Of a stretch of 33,665 nt of DNA, positions 14,151 to 23,600 are shown piece by piece (the first letter of the stretch is position 1; each line of letters begins with the position of its first letter). The position numbers and the translations under genes are program-made. The notes beneath the pieces were generated by a model. The model did no database searches, was not told the DNA's origin, and saw only the letters and a program-made list of their open reading frames with translations. The DNA comes from Boseongicola sp. (GTDB lineage: Bacteria; Pseudomonadota; Alphaproteobacteria; Rhodobacterales; Rhodobacteraceae). Location: contig JARFRG010000156.1 of the NCBI GenBank assembly GCA_029287375.1, positions 1-33,665 on the forward strand. The letters are read 5' to 3'.

Positions 14151-16649
14151 CTAACCGTCCTTGCGGATCGTTTCGTTTTTGGGATCATACGGGCTGTCTT
14201 CGGTCACGACCGCATTCCAAAGTCGGTTTTGCATTTTCACCTGAAGCTTGGTCCCCGGCGCCGCCTTGTCGACTGGCACATACCCCATGCCGATAGATTT
14301 GCCGAACGCCACCGAATAGCCGCCCGACGTCAAGCGCCCGACGCGCGTCTCTCCATCATAAAGCGCCTCACGCCCCCAGGGATCCGCATCATCAGGCCCG
14401 TCAATCAAAAGCGTCACGCACATCGACCGAACGCCGGTCTCGACCATCCGGTCCTTACCGAAATAATCCTTCTCCAGATCAACAAACCGACTAAGCCCCG
14501 CCTCTAATGGTGTTGCATCCCGACCAAGCTCGGTCCCGAACGCGCGATAGGATTTCTCCTGTCGCAGCCAGTTCTGCGCACGCGCCCCAACCAGCTTCAG
14601 ACCGTGCGTCTCGCCCGCTGCCATCAATTGGTCGAACAGGTAATTCTGCATCTCCATCGGATGATGCAACTCCCAGCCCAACTCGCCCGTATAGGCCACG
14701 CGGATCGCATTCGTCGGACACATCCCAAGCTCGATCCGCCGCGCGCTCAGCCACGGGAACCGCTTGTTCGACAGGGCCGTTTCCGGGTCCGCATCAACAA
14801 TCAGGCCCTTCAGCACATTGCGTGACTTTGGCCCCGCAATTGCGAAAACACCGTGTTGTCCCGTGCAGTCATCCAGCCACATCGGACCAAAGCGCCCAAC
14901 ATTCTCGTTGATCGCCTGCGCAAGATAGTCGCTGTCATAGGCCTGCCACGCACCGGCGCTCACCAGGTAATATGTATCCTCAGACAGCCGCACGATCGTA
15001 TATTCCGTGCGCGTCGTTCCATGCGATGTCAGCGCATAGGTCAGATTGATCCGGCCAACCTTAGGCAATTTGTTGCAGGTGAACCAATCCAGAAACGCCG
15101 TCGCGCCCGGCCCGCGTAACTTGTGCTTTGTGAACGCCGTGGCGTCGACCATTCCGACACCTGACCGGACCGCCGTGGCTTCCTCGACGGCGTATTGCCA
15201 CCAACCACCGCGCCGGAATGACCGTGCATCATGATCAAAACTATCAGACGCATCCAATGGGCCAAAATAGTTCGGCCGCTCCCAGCCATTCACCTGACCA
15301 AATTGCGCACCACGCGCTTTCATCCGATCATAGGACGGAGCCGTCTTCAGCGGTCGGCAAGCCGCACGCTCCTCGTCCGGGTGATGCACCACATAGACAT
15401 GCGCGTAACATTCCTCGTTCTTGCGTGCCGCATATTCGGTCGTCATCCAATTGCCGTACCGCTTGGGATCAAGGCTCGCCATGTCGATTTCGGCTTCGCC
15501 CTCGACCATCATCTGCGCAAGATAATACCCCGTACCGCCCGCAGCCGTGATCCCAAAACTAAAGCCCTCAGCCAGCCACATATTGCGCCGCCCGGGCGCC
15601 GGGCCAACAAGAGGGTTACCATCCGGTGTGTAACAAATCGGACCGTTAAAATCGTCCTTCAGCCCGCAGTCTTCACAGGACGGGATACGATGGATCATTG
15701 CAGTGTATTGCTCTTCGATCCGCTCCAGATCCAACTGGAATAAATCCGCCCGGAAACTATCCGGCACACCGTGTTCAAACCGCGCAGGCGCCCCGTTCTC
15801 ATAAACACCCAGAATCCAGCCCCCGCGTTCTTCACGGACATAAGACTGCGCATCCGCGTCCCGGATCACAGGATGCTCGGGGTTGGTCTTGCGCCACTCC
15901 ACCAAAGCCGGATCCTGATCCATCACGATGAACTGGTGTTCAACAGGAATTGCCGGGATCTTGATGCCCAGCAGTCCGGCGGTTCGCTGCGCATGGTTGC
16001 CCGTCGCCGTCACGACGTGTTCGGCATGAATGACGACCTGCTCATCCGTTGCCACCAGATTGCCGCCCTTTTCGGCCATCTTCATGCAGGTCACATCCCA
16101 ATGATCACCCGTCCAGTGATACCCGTCGACCTGCCATTTTCGCTCAATCAGCACACCCCGCTGTCGCGCCCCCTTGGCCATCGCCATGGTGACGTCGGCC
16201 GGATTGATATACCCGTCTGTCGGATGATAAATCGCACCCTCAAGGTCTTCCGTGCGGATCAACGGCCAACGCTCTTTGATGGCGGTGGGGGACATCCACT
16301 CATACGGTACGTCGCAGGTTTCCGCCGTGGCGGCATAGAGCATATACTCGTCCATGCGGTCTTTCGTCTGCGCCATCCGCAAGTTACCTACGACTGAAAA
16401 CCCCGCGTTCAATCCCGTCTCGGCCTCCAACTGCTTGTAGAAATCAACCGAGTATTTGTGGATATGTGTGGTCGCATAGGACATATTAAACAGCGGCAAC
16501 AATCCTGCGGCATGCCAGGTCGATCCCGACGTCAACTCGTCGCGCTCCAGCAACATCACATCGTCCCAACCCGCTTTCGCAAGGTGATAGGCAACCGACG
16601 TCCCGACAGCACCGCCACCAACAACAAGCGCTTTGACATGGGTCTTCAT
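14151..16649 (-). CDS. FAD-dependent dehydrogenase with GcvT domain (dimethylglycine/sarcosine dehydrogenase-like)
   Basis: An 832-residue two-part enzyme. Residues ~5-370 form the DAO-type FAD domain with VVGGGAVGTSVAYHLAKAG at 9-27; STWHAAGLL follows, and H46 matches the histidine that carries covalent FAD in dimethylglycine dehydrogenase. After a central linker domain (~375-430) come a GcvT tetrahydrofolate-binding domain (~460-710; GELGWELHHP near 655) and a GcvT C-terminal barrel (to ~830). Such enzymes oxidatively demethylate dimethylglycine, sarcosine or related methylated amines and pass the carbon to folate. Start: ATG at 16649 behind GGAGGATTCGTCTT. It stands alone and is convergent with alkB (10 bp apart). 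Its exact methylated substrate cannot be read from the sequence. Confidence 0.9.
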   Translation of the reverse strand: MKTHVKALVVGGGAVGTSVAYHLAKAGWDDVMLLERDELTSGSTWHAAGLLPLFNMSYATTHIHKYSVDFYKQLEAETGLNAGFSVVGNLRMAQTKDRMDEYMLYAATAETCDVPYEWMSPTAIKERWPLIRTEDLEGAIYHPTDGYINPADVTMAMAKGARQRGVLIERKWQVDGYHWTGDHWDVTCMKMAEKGGNLVATDEQVVIHAEHVVTATGNHAQRTAGLLGIKIPAIPVEHQFIVMDQDPALVEWRKTNPEHPVIRDADAQSYVREERGGWILGVYENGAPARFEHGVPDSFRADLFQLDLERIEEQYTAMIHRIPSCEDCGLKDDFNGPICYTPDGNPLVGPAPGRRNMWLAEGFSFGITAAGGTGYYLAQMMVEGEAEIDMASLDPKRYGNWMTTEYAARKNEECYAHVYVVHHPDEERAACRPLKTAPSYDRMKARGAQFGQVNGWERPNYFGPLDASDSFDHDARSFRRGGWWQYAVEEATAVRSGVGMVDATAFTKHKLRGPGATAFLDWFTCNKLPKVGRINLTYALTSHGTTRTEYTIVRLSEDTYYLVSAGAWQAYDSDYLAQAINENVGRFGPMWLDDCTGQHGVFAIAGPKSRNVLKGLIVDADPETALSNKRFPWLSARRIELGMCPTNAIRVAYTGELGWELHHPMEMQNYLFDQLMAAGETHGLKLVGARAQNWLRQEKSYRAFGTELGRDATPLEAGLSRFVDLEKDYFGKDRMVETGVRSMCVTLLIDGPDDADPWGREALYDGETRVGRLTSGGYSVAFGKSIGMGYVPVDKAAPGTKLQVKMQNRLWNAVVTEDSPYDPKNETIRKDG

Positions 16650-16770
16650 AAGACGAATCCTCCGTGTGTTCGCAGGGATTTAAACCCATAAAGCGTGGCC
16701 GCGTCAGGTCCATCCGACATCGCATCGCATAAAACCGACAACCGCCCAAGACACCGGGGCCAAGACCTTC

Positions 16771-16829
16771 ACCTTTTCCAAAATACCTCGGGGTGAGGCG
16801 CACATGCGCCGAGGGGCAGCGCCCCTCTC
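16771..16829 (-). repeat. Copy B of an intergenic repeat with a GC-rich hairpin
   Basis: Read on the minus strand this stretch gives GAGGGGCGCTGCCCCTCGG, a spacer, then CTCACCCCGAGGTATTTTGG. It contains a perfect 7-bp hairpin (GAGGGGC-AGC-GCCCCTC, 16811-16827). It aligns with copy A at 25951-25999 in the opposite orientation (shared GAGGGGC-CTGCC-CTCGG and CCC-G-GTATTTT blocks). It lies between two divergent genes in a 258-bp gap, so simple terminator function does not explain it. Confidence 0.65.
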
Positions 16830-16907
16830 CCGTCACTGCCCCAAATATAAACCATCGACATCTGGGTTCCGTCCACCGCACACTCAGCAACAAACGGGGG
16901 ATAGAAT

Positions 16908-17384
16908 ATGCTGCGAACACTTTCGATCTTTGTTGCCGGCGCCATTGTTGGCGCACCTGCGGGGGCCTTCCTTTGGTATGCCTTCTCGCCGCTTTTCTTC
17001 GACGAGGTTGTGGTCGAAACGCTGGCCGAGGCACAAATCATCTCCACCGGCAGTTTTCGCGACGCAGACCGCGCGCACCAGGGCTCTGGCGTTGCCACAC
17101 TTGTGTCTCTGCCCGGCGGCACATTGGAAATCCAGCTCTCGGAATTCCAGGTCACAAACGGACCCGATCTCGAAGTCTGGCTCTCCGCGCACCCCGATCC
17201 GGCTCAATCGTCAGATGTCTCAGACAATCCATGGGTCGCGCTTGGACAGCTGAAAGGCAATGTCGGCGACCAAGCCTATGCAGTCCCAACAGAGATCGAC
17301 GTCTCATCCTTCCAATCCGTTGTGATCTGGTGCGAACAATTCGGTGTCTTGTTCTCACCGGCGGCCCTGTCACCGCCGTCGTGA
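16908..17384 (+). CDS. DM13 domain-containing envelope protein
   Basis: A 158-residue protein with an N-terminal hydrophobic segment (residues 5-25), probably an anchor or uncleaved signal, and a single DM13 domain over residues ~45-155. Diagnostic pieces are GSFRDADRAHQGSG, TNGPDLEVWLS, LGQLKGNVGDQAYAVP and VVIWCEQFGVLFSPAAL with the conserved cysteine. DM13 domains have been proposed to take part in electron transfer or cytochrome-like redox reactions; the actual role is not established. The start ATG follows GGGGGATAGAAT. The stop is 46 nt before the MscS-type channel gene, so the two may share a transcript. Confidence 0.88.
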   Translation: MLRTLSIFVAGAIVGAPAGAFLWYAFSPLFFDEVVVETLAEAQIISTGSFRDADRAHQGSGVATLVSLPGGTLEIQLSEFQVTNGPDLEVWLSAHPDPAQSSDVSDNPWVALGQLKGNVGDQAYAVPTEIDVSSFQSVVIWCEQFGVLFSPAALSPPS

Positions 17385-17430
17385 GACGACACGCCTTGCT
17401 GCCCGGCGCTGCAATGTGCATCCTGTTGTA

Positions 17431-18750
17431 ATGGAGCAATTCGAGACCCTTACGGTGCAAATCAACAACCTGTGGCAACAGGCCATGTCGCAGGGCGCGC
17501 TTTTGTTGCTGCCGTCGCGTCTTTGGCAGATCGGCATCCTCGCGCTCTGCATCGTTCTGGCATGGACCCTGAACCGTTGGCTCAAACCACGCTTTCACGA
17601 ATGGCTGCGCACCCTCGAAGGCCGCCCAAAGTGGCAACTACGCGTCCTCGTCGTCCTACATCGCCGCCTTGGCTTGCTCATTTTCACCGCGCTTATCTGG
17701 ATCGCGGCGACCATTGTGGCGGAAATCACCCCCTTCCTGTCGCGCCGCTTCCTGCTCGAACTTGTCGGCACGATCACACTGGCAATTCTGCTGGTAGGAT
17801 TTGCCGCCCGCCTCGTACACAATAGTTTCCTGCGCCGGATCGTGACATGGTTTCTGTGGATTTATGTCACCCTCTACTACCTCGGTATTATCGACGAAAT
17901 TACGCAATTTCTGGACAGTCTCGCACTGTCGTTTGGCACAATGCGGATTTCAGTGCTGATTATCCTGCAGGGTTTGGTCGCCATCGGCGTGCTTTTCACG
18001 CTTGCGCGCCTCGCGACCTCGACTGCCACGTCCCGCATTCAGACTAACGACGAAATTTCACCGTCGATGAAGGTTCTCGCGGTCAAATTTTTGCAGGTCT
18101 TGTTGTTTGGCTCGGCCTTTTTTCTCGGCCTCAAAATCGTTGGCGTCGACCTCACAGGCCTCGCAGTGTTGTCGGGTGCTATCGGCGTCGGTCTCGGCTT
18201 TGGCCTTCAAAAGGTCGTTTCGAACCTTGTGTCAGGCATCATCATTCTTCTCGATAAATCGATCAAACCCGGCGATGTGATTTCCATTGGGGACACCTTT
18301 GGCTGGATCAACGCGCTTGGCGCGCGCTACGTGTCGATCACCACGCGCGATGGCCGTGAATACCTCATTCCAAACGAAGATCTAATCACCGGGCAGGTCG
18401 TAAACTGGTCCCACTCCAATGACTTCGTGCGCCTCGATATCCATTTCGGCACGGCCTATGGTGATGATCCACATGTGGTACGAAGGCTCGCCATAAAAGC
18501 GGCGCAGGGCGTGGAACGGGTGTTGGCAACCAAGGCCCCGGTTTGCCACATCACCGGCTTTGGGGACAGTTCAGTCGACTACATCCTGCGTTTCTGGATC
18601 ACCGATCCGACCGGAGGGCTCACCAACATTCGCGGAAACGTCTATTTGGCCCTCTGGGACATCTTTCAGGAGAACAACATCTCCATTCCTTTCCCCCAAC
18701 GCGAGGTCCGGATGCTGGGCGATGGTCACGTTGCGGCGACTTCCGACTGA
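17431..18750 (+). CDS. Mechanosensitive ion channel, MscS family
   Basis: A 439-residue inner-membrane protein. The track opens at 17344 inside the DM13 gene; the ATG at 17431 (MEQFETLTVQINNLW) is the sensible start. About six hydrophobic segments lie in the first 280 residues, the last being the pore helix, followed by the MscS signature GLGFGLQKVVSNLVSGIIILL near residues 265-285 and KPGDVISIGD. The beta domain has YLIPNEDLITGQVVNWS, and the cytoplasmic alpha-beta part continues to the end (NNISIPFPQREVRML). Such channels release solutes on hypo-osmotic shock. The extra N-terminal helices make it longer than the three-helix E. coli MscS, closer to the mid-size YbdG/MscM-like forms. Confidence 0.93.
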   Translation: MEQFETLTVQINNLWQQAMSQGALLLLPSRLWQIGILALCIVLAWTLNRWLKPRFHEWLRTLEGRPKWQLRVLVVLHRRLGLLIFTALIWIAATIVAEITPFLSRRFLLELVGTITLAILLVGFAARLVHNSFLRRIVTWFLWIYVTLYYLGIIDEITQFLDSLALSFGTMRISVLIILQGLVAIGVLFTLARLATSTATSRIQTNDEISPSMKVLAVKFLQVLLFGSAFFLGLKIVGVDLTGLAVLSGAIGVGLGFGLQKVVSNLVSGIIILLDKSIKPGDVISIGDTFGWINALGARYVSITTRDGREYLIPNEDLITGQVVNWSHSNDFVRLDIHFGTAYGDDPHVVRRLAIKAAQGVERVLATKAPVCHITGFGDSSVDYILRFWITDPTGGLTNIRGNVYLALWDIFQENNISIPFPQREVRMLGDGHVAATSD

Positions 18751-18813
18751 ACCCCTGTTCTTTGCTGATCGATGCCTATATTCCAATAAGCTTGAGTGTT
18801 TGGGGGTTTGATC

Positions 18814-20610
18814 GTGCAACCTTGGTTTCGAATAAGATCGCTTGCCATCGTGTGCCTGCTGGCATCGACTTTAGCAGCAGCAGCCGAGACGAAAATCACG
18901 GCCGTATTCTCGGCCTCAAGCCAAGATCTGAAAAGCAATCTCATCGCGACGTCTCTTGTTTTGCAGGCCGAACGCGACGGAACGACCGATACGCAGGAAT
19001 TGCTGGCCGCCGCACGCGCTGACTACCAGCGCCTTCTTGCGGTTCTCTATGATGCGGGCCGGTTTGGGGCGGTAATTTCCATCACAATTGATGGCCGCGA
19101 AGCGGCGGACATCCTGCCACTGAACGCGCCCGATGAGATCAAGGAGATCAGCCTCAGGATCGACATGGGTCCGGTTTATCGCTTCTCCGAAGCCAATATC
19201 GGCCCACTCGCCGCGCTTACAGAAATACCCGAAGACTTTAGCCGTGGCAGTATTGCCGGCACGGGACACATTCGGGACGCTGCCCGCGCCGCCATCACAG
19301 GCTGGCGCGAAAATGGAAATGCCCTTGCCGAAATCTCGCAGCAACAAATCATCGCACGCCACGACCAAGACCAGATCGCGGCAAACCTGATCGTCGCCCC
19401 AGGCCCTGTCTTGTCGTTCGGGGACATCGGTATTGCCGGGAATACAGACGTCCGCACCAGTCGCATCAATACCATCGCAGGCCTTGAACCAGGCGCACGC
19501 TTTGATCCCGATGAAATCGCGCGCGCCGAACGTCGCCTCCGGCGGACCGGCAGCTTTCGCTCTGTGGTCATCACCGAAGCAGACACCGCAACCCCGGATG
19601 CGACTTTGCCTCTGACAATCGAAGTGTCCGAACAAACGCCGCGCCGATTTGGCTTTGGGGGCGAATACAGCACCATCGACGGCGTCCGGTTGACGGGCTT
19701 CTGGCTCCACCGCAATTTCCTCGGCGGCGCAGAGCGATTTCGCATCGACAGCGAAATAGCCGGGATCGCAGGCGAAACCGGCGGCATCGATTACGGCGTG
19801 GACCTGCGCTACGAACGCCCCGCCACTCCCCGCGCCGACGTGGATCTCTTTGCGGAAATAGGCTTCGAGCGTCTCGACGAACCCGATTTCAAATCTAAAA
19901 CCGGCGAATTCACACTGGGCTTCACGCGCTATGCCACTGACGAATTGATTGTGACATTCGGCCTTGGCTATCTGTATTCAGAAGTGCAGGACGACTTTGG
20001 CGACGAGACGTATTCTCTGATCACGCTCCCGCTCAGCGCGACGCTTGATCGGCGGGACGATATCCTTGATCCGACCAAAGGCATCTACCTCAAAGCGGAA
20101 GCCACACCGTTCTATGGCCTTGGCAACACGGAAAGCGGTGCGCAATTCAAACTGGATGCGCGTGGCTTTCGCACCTTCGGCAACACCGTTCCAGTCACCG
20201 CGGCACTGCGGTTTCAGCTTGGCTCGCTTGTTGGCCCCGGTCTCACCGAAAGCCCTCCGTTTTACCGATTTTACTCAGGAGGCGGCGGAACCGTGCGCGG
20301 GCAAGATTACCAGTCTCTTGCGGTCGATGTTGGCGGCGACAGAACCGGAGGCCGCAGCTTTGTGGGTATTTCCGCCGAATCCCGGGTCCGTATGAGCGAC
20401 GCCATCACAGCCGTTGCGTTTTACGACTGGGGTTTTATCGCAGCCGAAAGTTTTGCAGATGGCGGTGGCGATACACACTCTGGTGCCGGGCTTGGGCTGC
20501 GTTACAACACCGGCATCGGGCCGATCCGGTTAGACCTTGCCACGCCCGTCAGCGGCGAAGCAGATGCCTCGGATTTTTACATCTATGTTGGAATCGGGCA
20601 GGCATTTTGA
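18814..20610 (+). CDS. tamA: TamA, Omp85-family outer-membrane assembly factor
   Basis: About 598 residues: signal peptide (RSLAIVCLLASTLAAAAE), POTRA domains over residues ~25-260 (GDIGIAGNTDVRTSRI and GARFDPDEIARAERRLRRTGSF are typical POTRA turns), then a 16-strand Omp85 barrel ending in the outer-membrane pattern FYIYVGIGQAF with terminal Phe. The barrel has the family's GGGGTVRGQDYQSL block. I prefer GTG at 18814, 7 nt after GGGGG, over the track's GTG at 18796; both keep the signal peptide. TamA works with TamB to insert proteins or move lipids to the outer membrane. The stop overlaps the tamB start (TGATG), so the pair is co-translated. A TATATT -10-like element lies at 18777-18782, but I see no good -35. 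Confidence 0.93.
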   Translation: MQPWFRIRSLAIVCLLASTLAAAAETKITAVFSASSQDLKSNLIATSLVLQAERDGTTDTQELLAAARADYQRLLAVLYDAGRFGAVISITIDGREAADILPLNAPDEIKEISLRIDMGPVYRFSEANIGPLAALTEIPEDFSRGSIAGTGHIRDAARAAITGWRENGNALAEISQQQIIARHDQDQIAANLIVAPGPVLSFGDIGIAGNTDVRTSRINTIAGLEPGARFDPDEIARAERRLRRTGSFRSVVITEADTATPDATLPLTIEVSEQTPRRFGFGGEYSTIDGVRLTGFWLHRNFLGGAERFRIDSEIAGIAGETGGIDYGVDLRYERPATPRADVDLFAEIGFERLDEPDFKSKTGEFTLGFTRYATDELIVTFGLGYLYSEVQDDFGDETYSLITLPLSATLDRRDDILDPTKGIYLKAEATPFYGLGNTESGAQFKLDARGFRTFGNTVPVTAALRFQLGSLVGPGLTESPPFYRFYSGGGGTVRGQDYQSLAVDVGGDRTGGRSFVGISAESRVRMSDAITAVAFYDWGFIAAESFADGGGDTHSGAGLGLRYNTGIGPIRLDLATPVSGEADASDFYIYVGIGQAF

Positions 20611-23600
20611 TGAAACCTCTCGCCCTTACCCTTGCTGCGGCAACCCTTGCCGTCACACCGCTCGCTGCACAGGAAGCCCCCGGCCTGTTTGACCGCATCT
20701 TTGGCGGATCCGACACCGAAGACGCCACCGAAGACCCCGGCGGCTTTCTCGAACGGCTGATCGAGGACAATCTCTCCGGTGAAGGCCGCGACGTAGAAAT
20801 CACCGGGTTTTCCGGCGCGCTTGGCGGGCGTGGTACAATTGAGACATTCACCATTTCGGACCCGGACGGCGTCTGGCTGACACTCACAGACGTCGTCATC
20901 GACTGGAACCGGGGCGCGTTGTTGCGCGGCCGCATCGAAGTCGCCGAATTGTCTGCACAAAGCATTGCGCTCCCGCGCCTGCCCACCCCGGCCGAAGACA
21001 CAGCACCCGCACCAGAAGCCTCCGGTTTCCAGCTCCCCGAACTGCCCGTTTCTGTTTCGATCGCGGGAATAGACATCACGCGCATCGACATCGGCGCGCC
21101 GGTTTTCGGGGTTGAAACGGCGGCCTCTCTATCCGGTGCCTTCAAACTGGATGGTGGCGACGGATCCGCGCAACTCGACATCCAACGCCTGAAAGGCGAC
21201 GGCGCCCTTATCTTCGACGCAGGCTACAGCAACGCCACCGACATCCTCGCCCTTGATCTGTCGCTGACCGAGGCGTCCGACGGGATCGTCGCAAATCTGA
21301 TCAACCTGCCGGGTAAGCCCCCCCTGACCTTTGCAATCAAAGGCGAAGCACCTCTATCCGACTATGCGGCCGACATCCAACTTGCGACCGACGGTCAAGA
21401 CCGTCTCACGGGGCGCATCTCGACCTCAACCACCAACCTTGATGCAGGCGAAACACGCCAGACCCGCGCCACGCTTCAGGGTGACATCGCGCCGCTTTTC
21501 GATACTGCCTATCAGCCGTTTTTTGGACCCGACGTGGCGCTCTCGGCCATAGTTACCAATTTCGACGATGGACGCACCGACATTTCGGACCTCGCGGTCA
21601 CCGCCGATAGCCTCACACTCGCCGGACGCATCTCACTGGCTCAAGGTGGACTTCCCCGCGAAATCAATGTCTCGGGGCAAGTCGCCAGCCGTACGGACGA
21701 AGCCGTCCTGCTGCCTCTTGCCGGACCCGAAACGCGCGTGGACACCGTTAACCTCGATGTCTCTTTTGACGCTGCAAGAGATGACCTCTGGACCGGACGC
21801 TTTGAAATCGCAGGCCTCGATCGACCGGGATTCTCAGCGGAATTTCTCACTCTGGACGGCAGCGGCCAGATCGTTGCAACTGCGCCCCAGAACGTGACAG
21901 CAGCATTGCGTTTTGACGCAACCGCGCTTGATCTCGGCAACCCGGATGCAGAACAGGCTCTGGGTGAACGCGTCACAGGCAGCCTCGACATCGACTGGAC
22001 AAGCGGCGCACCCCTTCGGTTCACTGCGCTCGATGTGCGCGGCGAAAGCTACGGTCTCAACGGGAATGCCACCGTAAACTTCACCGAAAATGGCCCGAAA
22101 ATCGCCGGACGCGCCGTCACGCAAGCCACGGATCTGTCCGCGTTTTCGGGCATTGCAGCGCGCCGCCTTGGCGGTGCCGCTGAACTCACCACAGAATTCG
22201 CCGTCGAACCACTTGCCGGATTTTTCGACGTCACAGCAAGCGGCGAAACCCGCGATCTTATTGTAAGCCAGCCACAGGCGGACGCGATTCTCGAAGGCGC
22301 CGTAGAACTGGCGATCCGTGCGCGGCGAAACACCAATGGCACCTTTCTCAACATCGAAAGGCTGACATCTCCCAGTGCCGAAATAACCGGGCAGGCCTCC
22401 TTGCGCACGGGCGCCTCCACCGTTGACATCGACGCGCGCCTTGCCGATGCCGCACTGGTCTTGCCCGAAGTCACCGGCCCGGTGCGAGTCGTGGCCAACG
22501 CTGCCGAAGCCGATGGACGCTGGGAATGGACCTTCGACAGCAGCTTTGATCGCACAATTCTCACCGCCAACGGCACCGCGGTTGATATATTCGGCACACC
22601 GGTCATTGCCGCCACAGGCCGCCTTGCTGCGGATGAACTTGCAGACTTTTCCGATCTTGCACGCCGCCCTCTTGCCGGGTCCATCGACACCGCCTTCACC
22701 ACGGAAATTGTTGCGGATCTCAGTCGTGTGACCCTGAATCTTGACGGCACAGCCTCTGATCTAACTGTCGGGCAACCGCAGGCCGACGCCCTGCTGACCG
22801 GAGATCTCAAACTGTTGATCGACGCCGCCATCGCTGGCGATGTCCTGACCTTGCGCCAATCCTCCATTGATGGCCCCGCCGCCACCATCACGGCTGACGG
22901 CACCCTCTCGACCAGCACTGGCGCTATGCGCGCCGCAGGTCGTATCACAGACCTGTCCACCATCCTTGTGGGCGCCCCCAATGCCCCGCTGACGTTTGAC
23001 ACCACGACCGAACGCGTCGGCGACGACTGGCGCTTTGACATCGTATCCAACAGTCCCGCAATCAATTTGACCACCAGCGGACTGCTGCGCGACCCAACGG
23101 GCGCGTCCCCCTCGTTGGAAGGTTCCATCGACGGCGCTCTTGCGGATCTCTCAATCTTTTCAAGCCTCGCCCAACGCCCATTGGAAGGCGCGATCAACAT
23201 AGCCGCGACAGGACGGTCCAGCTTTGATTTGTCCAGCTTTGACGTGACGACAGCCCTGACCGGAACGAACGTGGCGACAGGGATTGCGGAACTCGACACG
23301 ATCCTTGCAGGCAGCCTATCAGCCGATATCAAAGCAGCCCGCGACGGCGACGCGATCAACATTGAAACCGCGAATATCACCACCAATCAGCTCACCGCGT
23401 CCGCGTCCGGCGCGCTTGGCACTGTCGGAAGCGCAATCGACATCGACGCGCGCCTCGCAAATGTTGCGCCCTTTGTTCCCGGCTTCTCCGGCGCGGCCAG
23501 CGTTGCGGGCAGACTCACTCAAGCCGAAAACAATCGAATCGCCGTGGCTCTTTCCGCCGCTGGTCCGGGCGGCGCGCGCGCCACAATCGACGGCAACACT

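Noticed and set aside
14141-14507. C-terminal extension of the alkB ORF
   Set aside because: Lies antisense to the conserved dehydrogenase gene, is Arg/Pro-rich and follows a frameshift; the true family ending is readable in another frame.
22049-23386. 445-residue minus-strand ORF inside tamB
   Set aside because: Antisense shadow of a GC-rich gene; low-complexity Ser/Arg/Ala composition and no family motif, while the sense frame is clearly TamB.
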